Of a stretch of DNA of 64,000 nucleotides, positions 1 through 10,264 are shown in pieces. The position numbers and the translations under genes are program-made. The number at the start of each line of letters is the position of its first letter. Position 1 is the stretch's first letter. Under the pieces are notes generated by a model that was not told the origin of the DNA, did no database searches, and was given only the letters and a program-made list of their open reading frames with translations. This DNA is from Herbidospora sakaeratensis (GTDB lineage: Bacteria; Actinomycetota; Actinomycetes; Streptosporangiales; Streptosporangiaceae), in contig NZ_BBXC01000007.1 of NCBI RefSeq assembly GCF_001570525.1, positions 1,329,024 to 1,393,023 on the forward strand. The letters are read 5' to 3'.

Positions 1-58
1 AATCGGGGCTCGCGAAGCACATCCACTACGGCCGCGTGGTCTCGAGAAAAGGAACGCC

Positions 59-1657
59 ATGACGCGCATGAGGGCACTGGCGGCACTCGCCCTGACGGGT
101 TCGGTCGGCCTGGCCGCCTGCGGCGGCGAAGCAGCCGAATCACCCGGCCAGGCCGCCGGGACGACCGGGTCCGCCTACGCGACCGGCAAGACGTTCACCC
201 TGAACATCGCCGCCGACCCCGGCGCCCTCGACCCGCAGGGCGCGGCGACGAGCGGGCTGTTCGCCCTGACGCAGTACGCCTACGACAACCTGGTCGCCGT
301 CGCGGCCGACGGCTCGATCCAGCCGCAGCTGGCCGAGGCGTGGACGGCCGAGGGCGCCACCCTCACCTTCACCGTCAAGAGCGGCGTCACCTGCGCCGAC
401 GGCGCGCCGTTCACCGCCCAGACCGTGGTCGACAACATCGCCTACGTGACCGACCCGGAGAACAAGAGCCCGTTCCTGGGCGTGTTCATCCCGGCCGGGG
501 CCACCGCTTCGGCGGAAGGCGCCAAGGTGACGGTCAAGCTGCCCGCGCCCGCGCCGTTCGCGCTGAACCAGTTCTCCAACCTGCCGATGGTGTGCGACGC
601 CGGGATGAAGAACCGCGCGAGCCTCAAGGCCGGCACCAACGGCACCGGGCCCTACACGCTCGTCGAGGCGGTGCCCTCCGACCACTACACCTACCAGCTG
701 CGCCAGGGCTACACCTGGGGCCCCGGCGGCGCGACCACCGCCGAGCCGGGCCTGCCGGCCACGGTCGTCGTCAAGATCGTCGCCAACGAGACCACCGCCG
801 CCAACCAGCTGCTGTCGGGGGCCGCCAACGCCGTCCAGATCACCGGCGCCGACGCCGCCCGCCTGAGCGGCGCGGGCCTGAAGTCGGTCGACACGCAGGC
901 GCTCGTCGGCGAGCAGTGGTACAACCAGGCCGACGGCCACCCCACCGCCGACCCGGCGGTGCGGCTGGCGCTGACCCGGGCGCTCGACCTCAACCAGCTC
1001 CAGACCGCCATCACCTCCGGCAAGGGCGCCGCCGCCACCCAGCTGGCCGTGCTGGCGCCGAGCGGCTGCGCGGGCGACGCCGTGGCGGGCAACCTGCCCT
1101 CCTTCGACGCCGCCGCCGCGGGCGCCGGACTCGACGCGGCCGGATGGGTGAAGGGCGCCGACGGCGTGCGGGCCAAGGGCGGCGACCGCCTCACGGTCTC
1201 CCTGCTGTACGACGGCGCCCTGGGCAGCGCGGGCAGCGCCGCGGCCGAACTGGCCGTCGCGGCGTGGAAGGCGGTCGGCGTCGACGCCAAGGCCGTCCAG
1301 CAGAACCAGACCCAGCTGTCCGGCGCGATCTTCGGGACCGGCGGCTGGGAGGTCGCCTGGGTGCCGCTCAACGTCAGCACCCCCGACCAGGTGATGCCGT
1401 TCGTGTCCGGCCCGGCCGCGCCCAAGGGCACCAACTTCGCCGCCATCGACAACCCCGACTACCTCGCCGCCGCCAAGCGGGCCATGGCCGCCACCGGCGC
1501 CGAGGGGTGCGCCGACTGGTTCGCCGCCGAGCAGGCCCTCTACAAGGCCGCCGACGTGGTGCCCTTCGCCAACAACGTGGTCCCCACCTTCGTCAAGGGC
1601 GCGGAGTTGTCCGTCGTGGGCAGCATCGTCCCGACCAGCATCCGGATGCTCGGCTGA
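59..1657 (+). CDS. ABC transporter substrate-binding lipoprotein (SBP family 5, oligopeptide type)
   Basis: 532 aa. The N-terminus has a short positive stretch, a hydrophobic segment and a lipobox ending LAAC, so Cys21 should be lipidated and the protein anchored outside the membrane. The body has the family-5 solute-binding layout (start of the mature domain near residue 45, DPGALDPQG, later VRLALTRALD), known for peptide and nickel binding. AAAAGGA lies 7 nt before the ATG. It is the first gene of the importer operon; the permease starts 3 nt after its stop. Substrate specificity cannot be read; the neighbouring racemase and hydrolase suggest peptides or N-acyl amino acids. Confidence 0.92.
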   Translation: MTRMRALAALALTGSVGLAACGGEAAESPGQAAGTTGSAYATGKTFTLNIAADPGALDPQGAATSGLFALTQYAYDNLVAVAADGSIQPQLAEAWTAEGATLTFTVKSGVTCADGAPFTAQTVVDNIAYVTDPENKSPFLGVFIPAGATASAEGAKVTVKLPAPAPFALNQFSNLPMVCDAGMKNRASLKAGTNGTGPYTLVEAVPSDHYTYQLRQGYTWGPGGATTAEPGLPATVVVKIVANETTAANQLLSGAANAVQITGADAARLSGAGLKSVDTQALVGEQWYNQADGHPTADPAVRLALTRALDLNQLQTAITSGKGAAATQLAVLAPSGCAGDAVAGNLPSFDAAAAGAGLDAAGWVKGADGVRAKGGDRLTVSLLYDGALGSAGSAAAELAVAAWKAVGVDAKAVQQNQTQLSGAIFGTGGWEVAWVPLNVSTPDQVMPFVSGPAAPKGTNFAAIDNPDYLAAAKRAMAATGAEGCADWFAAEQALYKAADVVPFANNVVPTFVKGAELSVVGSIVPTSIRMLG

Positions 1658-1659
1658 CC

Positions 1660-2634
1660 ATGAAGACCCCGACGTCCGGCGTCAAGGTCGGCAGGTGGCC
1701 GCGCTTCGCGCTCCGGCGCGCGGCGCGGCTGCTCGCGTCGTTGTGGGTGCTGGTGACCGCCTCGTTCCTGATGATCCACCTGGTGCCCGGCGACCCCGTG
1801 CGCGCAGCGCTCGGCCCGACCGCCCCCGCCGACCTGGTGCTCGCCCACAAGGAGGAGCTCGGCCTGCTCGACCCGCTGTGGCAGCAGTACGCGACCTTCC
1901 TCGGCCACCTGCTCCAGGGCGACCTGGGGGTGTCGATCGCCAGCCGGCTCCCCGTCGGCGAGGTGATCGCCCAGCAGCTGCCCGCCACCGCCGAGCTCGC
2001 CCTGCTGGCGTTCCTGCTGGCGGTGGCGGTCGCGGTGCCCGTCGGCGTGGTGATGGCGGTGCTCACCCGCCGGGGCCGGGGACGGCGCGCCGAACTGGCC
2101 TTCACCGGCACGAACGTCGTGGTCAGCGCGATCCCCGACTTCCTGCTCGGCGTCGGGCTGGTCTACCTGCTGGCGGTGCAGACGCACGTGTTCCCGGTCG
2201 CCGGGCGCGCCGGGCCCGACTCCTACGTGCTGCCGGTGCTGGCCCTGGCGGTCGGCCCGGCGGCGGTGTTGTCGCGCATCGTCCGGGTGGAGATGCTCGC
2301 GGTGATGGAGGCCGACTACGTGCGCACGGCGCGGGCCAAACGGCTCACCCCGGTGCGGGTGCACGTCGTGCACGCGCTGCCGAACGCGGTGACCGCGACG
2401 TTGACGATCGGCGGGCTGGCGCTCAGCTCGCTGGTGGCCGGCACGGTGCTGGTGGAGAACGTGTTCGCCTGGCCGGGGCTCGGCTCCTCGATCGTCTCCT
2501 CGATCGTCGCCAAGGACTATCCGCTGGTCCAGGGCACCGTGCTGGTGTACGGCGTCGGGGTGCTGCTGATCAACACGCTCGTCGACGTGGCGCTCGCGCT
2601 GCTCGACCCCCGCTCGGCGATCGGGGAGGCCTGA
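1660..2634 (+). CDS. ABC transporter permease, DppB-like
   Basis: 324 aa. Integral membrane permease of the DppB/OppB family with about six membrane helices. Family marks are HLVPGDPVRAALG near residue 40, the EAA-loop segment EADYVRTARAKRL, and VFAWPGLGSSIV near the C-terminus. The ATG follows the lipoprotein stop by 2 nt. Its stop overlaps the next start (TGATG), so translation is probably coupled. It should form half of the transmembrane channel with the permease half of the following fusion protein. Confidence 0.93.
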   Translation: MKTPTSGVKVGRWPRFALRRAARLLASLWVLVTASFLMIHLVPGDPVRAALGPTAPADLVLAHKEELGLLDPLWQQYATFLGHLLQGDLGVSIASRLPVGEVIAQQLPATAELALLAFLLAVAVAVPVGVVMAVLTRRGRGRRAELAFTGTNVVVSAIPDFLLGVGLVYLLAVQTHVFPVAGRAGPDSYVLPVLALAVGPAAVLSRIVRVEMLAVMEADYVRTARAKRLTPVRVHVVHALPNAVTATLTIGGLALSSLVAGTVLVENVFAWPGLGSSIVSSIVAKDYPLVQGTVLVYGVGVLLINTLVDVALALLDPRSAIGEA

Positions 2635-4432
2635 TGAGGGCGCTGCGCAGGCCCGTCGGCCTGGTCGGGGTCGCGCTGCTGGCCCTGGTGCTGTTCGCCG
2701 CCGCCTTCGGGCCGGTGCTCTGGGGGGATCGGGCCGCCGCCGTCGACACCGCCGACCTGCTGGCCGGGCCGTCGGCCGAGCACTGGATCGGCACCGACAA
2801 CCTCGGCCGCGACCTGTTCGCCCGGGTGCTGGTGGCCGCCCGGCTCTCGATCCTGCTGGCGCTGGCGGCGACCGCGATCGGCATGGTGCTGGGCTTCCTC
2901 CTCGGGGCCGCGCCGATGCTCCTCGGGCGGCGGCTCGGCCGCCTGATCACCGCCGCCGTCAACGTCCTGGTCGCCTTCCCCGGGCTGCTGCTGGTGCTGT
3001 TCTTCGCCGTCGTCTTCGGCGTCGGCGCGCGCGGGGCCGCGCTCGCGGTCGGGCTGGCCGGCGCGCCCGCCTTCGCCCGGCTCTGCCACACCCTCATCGC
3101 CGGGGTCTCCGAACGCGACTACGTCGCGGCGGCCCGCATCGCCGGGGTCGGCCGGGTGCGCATGCTCTGGCGGCACGTGCTGCCCAACATCGCCGAGCCG
3201 GTCATCGTGTACGCGACGATGACGGCCGGCGCGGCCCTGCTCACCTTCGCGGGCCTGTCGTTCCTCGGGCTGGGGGTGCAGGCGCCGGACTACGACTGGG
3301 GCAAGCTCATGCAGGACGGCCTCAACGGCATCTACGTCCACCCGCTGGCCGCGCTCGGCCCCGGCATCGCCGTCGTGCTGGCCGGGCTGGCCTTCAACCT
3401 CACCGGCGAGGCGTTCGCGGCCGGGCCGCGCCGCACCCACGTCCTGCCCCCGGCCGGGCCGCCGTCGCCCGCCACCACCCCGGCCGCGACCACCGTGTTG
3501 TCGGCCGACGACCTGCGGGTGACCATCCCCGGCCCGAACGGGCCGATCCACGCCGTGCGCGGGGTCAGCCTCACCGTCGGCGACGGCGAGGCCGTCGGGG
3601 TCGTCGGCGAGTCGGGGTCGGGCAAGTCCGTGACGGCGCTGGCGGTCGCCGGGCTGCTGGAGCCGCCGGTCCGCGTGGAGGCCGGCCACCTGGCCGTCGC
3701 CGGGGAGGACCTGCTGGCCCCCGGCGCGAGCCGGCGGCTGGGCACCGCGCTGGCGGTGGTGTTCCAGGACCCGATGACGTCGTTCAACCCGGCCCACCGC
3801 GTCGGCCCGCAACTCGCCGAGGTGAGCCGCTTCCACCAGGGCATGGGCCGCAGGGCCGCGTTCGCGCGGGCGGTCGACCGGCTGCGCGCGGTGCGGATCG
3901 GCGACCCCGCGCGGCGGGCCCGGCAGTACCCGTTCGAGTTCTCCGGCGGCATGCGCCAGCGGGCCATGATCGGCATGGGCCTCATGGGCGAGCCCCGGCT
4001 CATCGTCGCCGACGAGCCCACCACCGCCCTCGACGTCACCGTGCAGCGGCAGGTGCTCGACCTGCTCGCCGACGTGCGCCGCGACACCGGCGCGGCGCTG
4101 CTGCTGATCAGCCACGACGTGTCGGTCGTCACCGACGTGTGCGACCGCGTCCTGGTCATGTACGCCGGTCGTGTCGTCGAGGAGCTGCCCGCCAAGGACC
4201 TGCGGGCGCTGGCGCGCCATCCGTACACGCGGGCGCTGGTGGCCGCCGTGCCGGACATGGAGACCGACCTCGACCGGCCGCTCGCCGTCATCCCCGGGCT
4301 GCCTGTCGACCCCGTCGAGGCGCCGGCCGGATGCGCGTTCGCGCCCCGCTGCCCGCTGGCCGACGACCACTGCCGCGCGGTTCCGCCGCCGCTGCTCGAC
4401 GGCGTGGCCTGCCATAAGGCCGGGGAGGCCCA

Positions 4433-4436
<4 letters not shown>
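2634..4436 (+). CDS. Fused ABC permease (DppC-like) and ATPase (DppD-like)
   Basis: 600 aa, one uninterrupted frame. Residues 1-265 are a DppC-type permease (HWIGTDNLGRDLFARV, EAA loop ERDYVAAARIAG, FLGLGVQAPDYDWG). After a Pro/Thr-rich linker, residues 285-600 are a peptide-type ATPase: Walker A GESGSGKS, Q-loop VFQDPMTSF, signature FSGGMRQR, Walker B LIVADEPTTALD, H-loop SHD. A C-terminal oligopeptide/dipeptide extension has the Cys-containing CAFAPRCPLA...C pattern. The start overlaps the upstream stop and the stop overlaps the next GTG. Subunits that are normally separate are fused here, which fixes their stoichiometry. Such fusions are known in actinobacteria. Confidence 0.92.
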
Positions 4437-5163
<727 letters not shown>

Positions 5164-5167
<4 letters not shown>

Positions 5168-6525
5168 ACCAGGCCCACTGGCAGCACCGCCTCGACGAAC
5201 TGGCCGCCAAGCACGGTGTGCCCGGCGCCCAACTGGGCATCCTGCGCGACGACGACCTGCTGACCCTGGCCACCGGCGTGCTGCACGCCGGGACCGGCCA
5301 GCCCGCCGCCCCCGACTCGGTCTGGCAGATCGGCTCGATCTCCAAGGTGTGGACGGCCACCGTCGTCATGCAGCTGATCGACGAGGGCCGCTTCACCCTC
5401 CAGACCCCGGTCGCCGAGGTGCTGCCCGAGTTCCGGCTGCGCGACCCCGGGACCACCGCCGCCGTCACCGTCTGGCACCTGCTCACCCACACCAGCGGCA
5501 TCGACGGCGACCTGTTCACCGACACCGGCCGCGGCGACGACGCCCTGGAGAAGTACGTCGCCCTGCTGGCCGACTCGGCGCAGAACCACCCGATCGGCGC
5601 GACCTGGTCGTACTGCAACGCGGGCTACTCGGTGCTCGGCCGGATCATCGAGGTCGCCACCGGCCAGACGTGGGACCAGGCGATCAGGGAGAAGCTGTTC
5701 ACGCCGCTCGGCCTGACCCGCACCACGACCCTGCCCGAGGAGGCGATGGTCTTCGGCCACGCCATGGGCCACGTCAAGGGCGGGGAGGAACCCGTGGTCG
5801 CGCCCGTGTGGGGGCTGCCGCGCGCGGTCGGCCCGGCCGGGCTCATCACCGCCCCCGTCGCCGACGTGCTCGCCTTCGCCCGCATGCACCTGCGCGGCGG
5901 GCTCGCCGCCGACGGCGCCCGGGTGTTGTCGGAGGAGAGCGCGGCGGCCATGTCGGCCTACCAGACCGACTGCCCCGAGAAGCGGCTGCTCGGCGACTCC
6001 TGGGGGCTGGGCTGGTTCCGCTGCGACTGGCGCGGCCACCGCGCCTACGGCCACGACGGCAACACCATCGGCCAGGCCGCGTTCCTGCGCGTGCTGCCCG
6101 AGGCCGGGGTCGCCGTCGCGCTGCTCACCAACGGCGGCAACACCCACGACCTGTACGCCGACCTCTACGACGAGATCTTCGCCGAGCTGACCGGCGTCCA
6201 CCTGCCCGAGCCGTTCGAGCCCCCGGCCGAACCGGTGGCCACCGACCTGACCGCCCACGCCGGCGTGTACGAGCGCGAGTCGGTCCGCATGGAGGTCTTC
6301 GACGACGACGGCAAGCCGACCCTGCGCACCATCCTCACCGGCCCGCTGGCCGGGCTGGAGGACGACCCCGTGCAGACCTACGAGATGACCCCGGTCGAGC
6401 CCGGCGTGTACGCGGTCCGCCCCGAAGGCATGGAGACGTGGATCCCGGTGACGTTCTACTCCCTGCCGACCGGCGAGGAGTACGTCCACTACGGCGCCCG
6501 CGCGACCCCGAAGAAGCTCGGCTGA
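5164..6525 (+). CDS. Serine hydrolase of the class C beta-lactamase / D-aminopeptidase superfamily
   Basis: 453 aa. Catalytic motifs in order: S58-x-x-K61 (GSISKVW), Y150-x-N152 (WSYCNAGYS) and a late H-x-G-like motif in YGHDGNTIG. A C-terminal beta-domain of about 130 residues follows, as in many PBP-like hydrolases. There is no signal peptide, so it probably acts in the cytosol on imported material; this argues against a role as a secreted beta-lactamase. The GTG start overlaps the ATPase stop, placing it in the importer operon. Likely activity is D-aminopeptidase, dipeptidase or amidase; the exact substrate is unknown. Confidence 0.85.
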
Positions 6526-6527
6526 CC

Positions 6528-7313
6528 GTGCTCTCCCAACACCACGACGACCACCTCGACGCGGCCCGGGACGCCGGCGACCGGGCCCGCAAGGCCGGCG
6601 TGGAGATCCGGGAACTCCACGACCTGCCCGGCGCCCACGCCATGATCGACCTGCTCGCGGAGATCTGGGGCCGCCCGCTGATCACCGTGGAGTTCCTCCG
6701 CGCGCTGACCCGGGCCGGCAACTACGCCGCCGGCGCCTACGACGGCGACCGCCTCGTCGGCGTCTGCCTCGGCTTCCACGAGGAACCGGCGGCCCGCACC
6801 CTGCACAGCCACGTCGCCGGGGTCGTGCCGGGGCTGGCCGGCCGCGGCGTCGGCGCCGCGCTCAAACTCCACCAGCGGGCCTGGGCGCTGGCCCGCGGCA
6901 TCCCGACGATCGAGTGGACCTTCGACCCGCTCGTCAGCCGCAACGCCTACTTCAACATCGTCAAGCTGGGGGCGCTGCCGGTGGAGTACCTGCCGAACTT
7001 CTACGGCGCGATGCACGACGCCATCAACGGCGCCGACGACACCGACCGCCTGCTGATGCGCTGGGACCTGCTCTCGCCGAGGGTCGCCGCCGCCTGCTCC
7101 GGCGCGCCCTTCGACCGCCCGGCCGCCGGTCCGGCCGGGCGACGCGTCGCCGTCCCCGACGACATCGAGGCGCTGCGCGCCGACGACCCGGCCGCCGCCG
7201 TAGCGTGGCGGCGGCGGCTCCGCGACGAACTGGCGCCGCTGATGACCTCCGGAGGCCGCGTCGTCGACTTCGACCGCGACCTCGGCTACCTCGTCGACCT
7301 GGAGACCCCATGA
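6528..7313 (+). CDS. GNAT-family N-acyltransferase (racemase-linked type)
   Basis: 261 aa. The GNAT fold is recognisable around residues 60-150: a beta-strand with GVCLGFHEE, then the acyl-CoA loop VPGLAGRGVGAALK (R/Q-x-x-G-x-G/A pattern), then IEWTFDPLVSRNAYFN. The FDPL..RNA..N segment is typical of the COG3375-type GNATs that occur beside N-acylamino acid racemases. It starts with GTG 2 nt after the hydrolase stop and ends overlapping the racemase ATG. In known systems the partner acyltransferase makes the N-succinyl substrate of the racemase; that role here is inferred from context. Confidence 0.82.
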   Translation: MLSQHHDDHLDAARDAGDRARKAGVEIRELHDLPGAHAMIDLLAEIWGRPLITVEFLRALTRAGNYAAGAYDGDRLVGVCLGFHEEPAARTLHSHVAGVVPGLAGRGVGAALKLHQRAWALARGIPTIEWTFDPLVSRNAYFNIVKLGALPVEYLPNFYGAMHDAINGADDTDRLLMRWDLLSPRVAAACSGAPFDRPAAGPAGRRVAVPDDIEALRADDPAAAVAWRRRLRDELAPLMTSGGRVVDFDRDLGYLVDLETP

Positions 7314-8434
7314 AGCTGCGCGGAATCGAACTGCGCCGCGTCTCGATGCCGCTCGTGGCGCCCTTCCGCACCTCGTTCGGCACCCAGACCGACCGCGACG
7401 TCCTGCTGGTGAAGGCGGTGACCGACGAGGCCGAGGGCTGGGGCGAGTGCGTCGCGCTGACCGACCCGCTCTACTCGCCCGAGTACGTCGACTCCCAGCA
7501 GGACGTGCTGCGCCGCTTCCTGCTGCCGAAACTCGCCTCGCCGGAGGGGGCCGCCGCGGTCGGCCGGTCGGGCGCGGCCGGGGTCGCGGGGGCGCTGCAC
7601 GCGTACAAGGGACACCGCATGGCCAAGGCGGCCGTGGAAATGGCGATCCTGGACGCCGAACTGCGCGCCCTCGGCCGCTCCTTCGGCCGTGAACTCGGCG
7701 CCGTCGCCGACCGGGTGCCCAGCGGCGTCTCGGTCGGCATCCACGACTCGATCCCGGCGCTGCTGGCGGCCGTCGAGGGCTACCTGGACGAGGGCTACGC
7801 CCGCATCAAGCTGAAGATCGAACCCGGCTGGGACGTGGAACCGGTCGCCGCCGTCCGCGACCGCTTCGGCGGCGACGTGCTCCTGCAGGTGGACGCCAAC
7901 ACCGCCTACACCCTCCGCGACGCCCGCCACCTGGCGAGACTCGACGCCTTCGACCTGCTGCTGATCGAACAGCCGCTGGAGGAGGAGGACGTGCTCGGCC
8001 ACGCCGCCCTGGCCCGGCAGCTGGCCACCCCGATCTGCCTCGACGAGTCGGTCGTGTCGGCGCAGACCGCCGCCGCCGCGATCACGCTCGGGGCCTGCCA
8101 GATCATCAACATCAAGCCCGGCCGCGTCGGCGGCTACCTGGAGGCCCGGAAGATCCACGACCTGGCCGCCGCGCACGGCGTCGCGGTCTGGTGCGGCGGC
8201 ATGGTCGAGACCGGCCTCGGCCGGGCCGCCAACATCGCCCTGGCCGCGCTGCCCGGCTTCACCCTGCCCGGCGACGTGTCGGCCTCCGGCCGCTTCTACC
8301 GGACCGACATCACCGAGCCGATCGTGCTGGCCGACGGCCACGTCGCGGTGCCCACCGGCCCCGGCCTGGGCGTGACCCCGATCCCCGAGCTGCTGGAGCG
8401 GGTGACGACGTCGGTGGAGTGGATCCCGTTCTGA
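7310..8434 (+). CDS. Enolase-superfamily N-acylamino acid racemase / o-succinylbenzoate synthase-like enzyme
   Basis: 374 aa, full length for the MenC type-2/NSAR family. The catalytic set is visible: K167-x-K169 (RIKLKIEPG), metal ligands D195 (QVDAN), E220 (IEQPL) and D245 (CLDES), and K269 (INIKPGRVGG). Family members are bifunctional or split between o-succinylbenzoate synthase (menaquinone) and N-succinylamino acid racemase. The neighbours (peptide importer, hydrolase, GNAT; no other men gene) favour racemisation of N-acyl amino acids. ATG overlaps the GNAT stop (ATGA). It is the last gene of the operon. Confidence 0.86.
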   Translation: MKLRGIELRRVSMPLVAPFRTSFGTQTDRDVLLVKAVTDEAEGWGECVALTDPLYSPEYVDSQQDVLRRFLLPKLASPEGAAAVGRSGAAGVAGALHAYKGHRMAKAAVEMAILDAELRALGRSFGRELGAVADRVPSGVSVGIHDSIPALLAAVEGYLDEGYARIKLKIEPGWDVEPVAAVRDRFGGDVLLQVDANTAYTLRDARHLARLDAFDLLLIEQPLEEEDVLGHAALARQLATPICLDESVVSAQTAAAAITLGACQIINIKPGRVGGYLEARKIHDLAAAHGVAVWCGGMVETGLGRAANIALAALPGFTLPGDVSASGRFYRTDITEPIVLADGHVAVPTGPGLGVTPIPELLERVTTSVEWIPF

Positions 8435-8456
8435 GGTGCGCGCCTATACTCCGGGC

Positions 8457-10067
8457 GTGAGTCAGCGACCGCGTGCGAGCCTCGGCCGGGTCCTCGACGA
8501 CCTGGGCTCCACCCTCCTGGAACTCGTCGCGGGCGACGTCGACCACCCCGGGGGCATCAGCGCCCTGGTCATCTTCGACCCGCTCGACGAACCCGTGCTC
8601 GCGCCCCGCTCGCTGGTGCTGGGCGTCGGCGTCGACCCCGCCGCCGGGGCGCTGCCCGCGCTGCTGCGCTCCCTCGGCGGCCACGACACGGTCGCCCTGG
8701 TCGTCAGGGCCCCGGTCGCGCTCACCCCGGAGGTGCGGGCGGCCGTCCAGGAGAGCGGCGTCGCCCTGATCGGCCTGCGCCGGGGCGCCACCTGGGCGCA
8801 GCTGACGGCCCTCATCCGGGCGATGCTCGCCGAGGGCGACATCGGCGTCACCGGCCACGAGTCCCTCGGCGGCCTGCCGTCGGGCGACCTGTTCGCCGTC
8901 GCCAACGCCGTGGCCGCGCTGCTCGACGCCCCCATCACCATCGAAGACCGCAGCTCCCGCGTGCTGGCCTTCTCCGGCCGCCAGGACGAGGCCGACCCCT
9001 CCCGCGTCGAGACCGTCATCGGCCGCCAGGTCCCCGAACGGTACGCCAACCGGCTGACCGAACTCGGCGTCTTCCGCGACCTCTACCGCTACCAGGCCCC
9101 CGTCGTCGTCAAACCGCAGGACCTCGGCTACGACGAGACCACCGTCCAGCGCGTCGCCATCGCCGTGCGCGCCGGCGACGAGGTCCTCGGCTCCATCTGG
9201 GCCGCCATGGACGGCGAGGTCGACCGCGAACGCACCCAGGCCCTGCTCGACGCCTCCAAGCTGGTCGCCCTCCACCTGCTGCGCCTGCGCGCCGGCGCCG
9301 ACGTCCAGCGCCGGCTGCGCACCGACCTGATCGGCACCGTCCTGGAAGGCGGCGCCGGGGCCCGCGACGCCCTCGGCCGCCTCGGCCTGTCGGCCCGCCG
9401 CCTGGTCATCGTCGGCGCCGGCCTGCGGCCCGGCCATCCCCCCACCGACCTCGAACGCCTGGCCGACGCCCTGTCGGTGCACCTGTCGGCGACCGTCCCG
9501 GCCTCGGCCGTGGCCGCCGTCGGCGGCACCGTCTACGGCCTGCTCCCGGTCGTCGTCACCACCGGCAGCCCCGAACAGCGCGCCGCCCGGCTGGCCGCCG
9601 ACTTCGTCGACCGCGTCGACGGCAACCTGCACGCCATCGTCGCCGTCGCCCCCGCGGGGTCGGACATCAGCGGCATCGTCCACGGCAAGGCCCAGGCCGA
9701 CCGCGTGCTGCGGGTGATGCGCGAAGGCCACACGGGCCTGCGGGTGGCCCAGCTCGACGACGTCCAGACCCTCGCCCTGGTCCTGGAACTGCGCGACCTG
9801 GCCGCCGCCAGAGACGAACGCCCCGGCGGCGCGATCGCCCGCCTGATGGACTACGACGAACGCAACAACGCCGGCCTGGTCGAGACCCTGGAGGCCTGGC
9901 TCGACGCGCTGGGCGACGTGGGCAAGGCGGCGGCCGCCCTGTTCATCCACCCGAACACGCTGCGCTACCGGCTCCGCCGCGTCACCGAGGTGGGCGAGAT
10001 CGACCTGACCGACCCCGAACAGCGGTTCGCGGCGATGCTCCAGCTCAGGATCCTGTCCCCCCGCTGA
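8457..10067 (+). CDS. PucR/CdaR-family transcriptional regulator
   Basis: 536 aa. The N-terminal half resembles the purine-catabolism-type sensory region. The C-terminal 60 residues are the PucR-type HTH_30 domain (FIHPNTLRYRLRRVTEVGEIDL). I chose the GTG at 8457 because TATACT at 8445-8450 is followed by exactly 6 nt and then GTG, a leaderless promoter; an upstream in-frame ATG at 8436 would precede the promoter box. It is transcribed separately from, but directly after, the peptide/racemase operon and is the natural candidate regulator of it. The effector is unknown. Confidence 0.88.
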   Translation: MSQRPRASLGRVLDDLGSTLLELVAGDVDHPGGISALVIFDPLDEPVLAPRSLVLGVGVDPAAGALPALLRSLGGHDTVALVVRAPVALTPEVRAAVQESGVALIGLRRGATWAQLTALIRAMLAEGDIGVTGHESLGGLPSGDLFAVANAVAALLDAPITIEDRSSRVLAFSGRQDEADPSRVETVIGRQVPERYANRLTELGVFRDLYRYQAPVVVKPQDLGYDETTVQRVAIAVRAGDEVLGSIWAAMDGEVDRERTQALLDASKLVALHLLRLRAGADVQRRLRTDLIGTVLEGGAGARDALGRLGLSARRLVIVGAGLRPGHPPTDLERLADALSVHLSATVPASAVAAVGGTVYGLLPVVVTTGSPEQRAARLAADFVDRVDGNLHAIVAVAPAGSDISGIVHGKAQADRVLRVMREGHTGLRVAQLDDVQTLALVLELRDLAAARDERPGGAIARLMDYDERNNAGLVETLEAWLDALGDVGKAAAALFIHPNTLRYRLRRVTEVGEIDLTDPEQRFAAMLQLRILSPR

Positions 10068-10264
10068 CCGACCGGCGCGTCAGAGATGGTGGGGCTCAGC
10101 AGAGCGATTCGGGAGGCCGGCGGCGCCGGAGACGACAGTCCGCCGCGAGCAGCACGACCGCCGACTATGGCAAGGTGTCGGACATGACGGACAGAAACGA
10201 GCCCACCCTTCCGCGGTGACCGCGCTCCCATCGCCTCGACGGCACCGTGATCGCGGGGTGCCGC

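Noticed and set aside
7310..8434. menC in a menaquinone biosynthesis locus
   Set aside because: No other men gene is near; the overlapping GNAT and peptide importer favour the racemase side of the family, although activity cannot be excluded.
8436..8456. Upstream ATG as start of the PucR-type regulator
   Set aside because: It would lie upstream of, and overlap, the TATACT box that precisely precedes GTG 8457.
10184..10219. 11-codon ORF before the hypothetical gene as a leader peptide
   Set aside because: No convincing ribosome site, no hairpin over the next start, and no known regulation of this gene.
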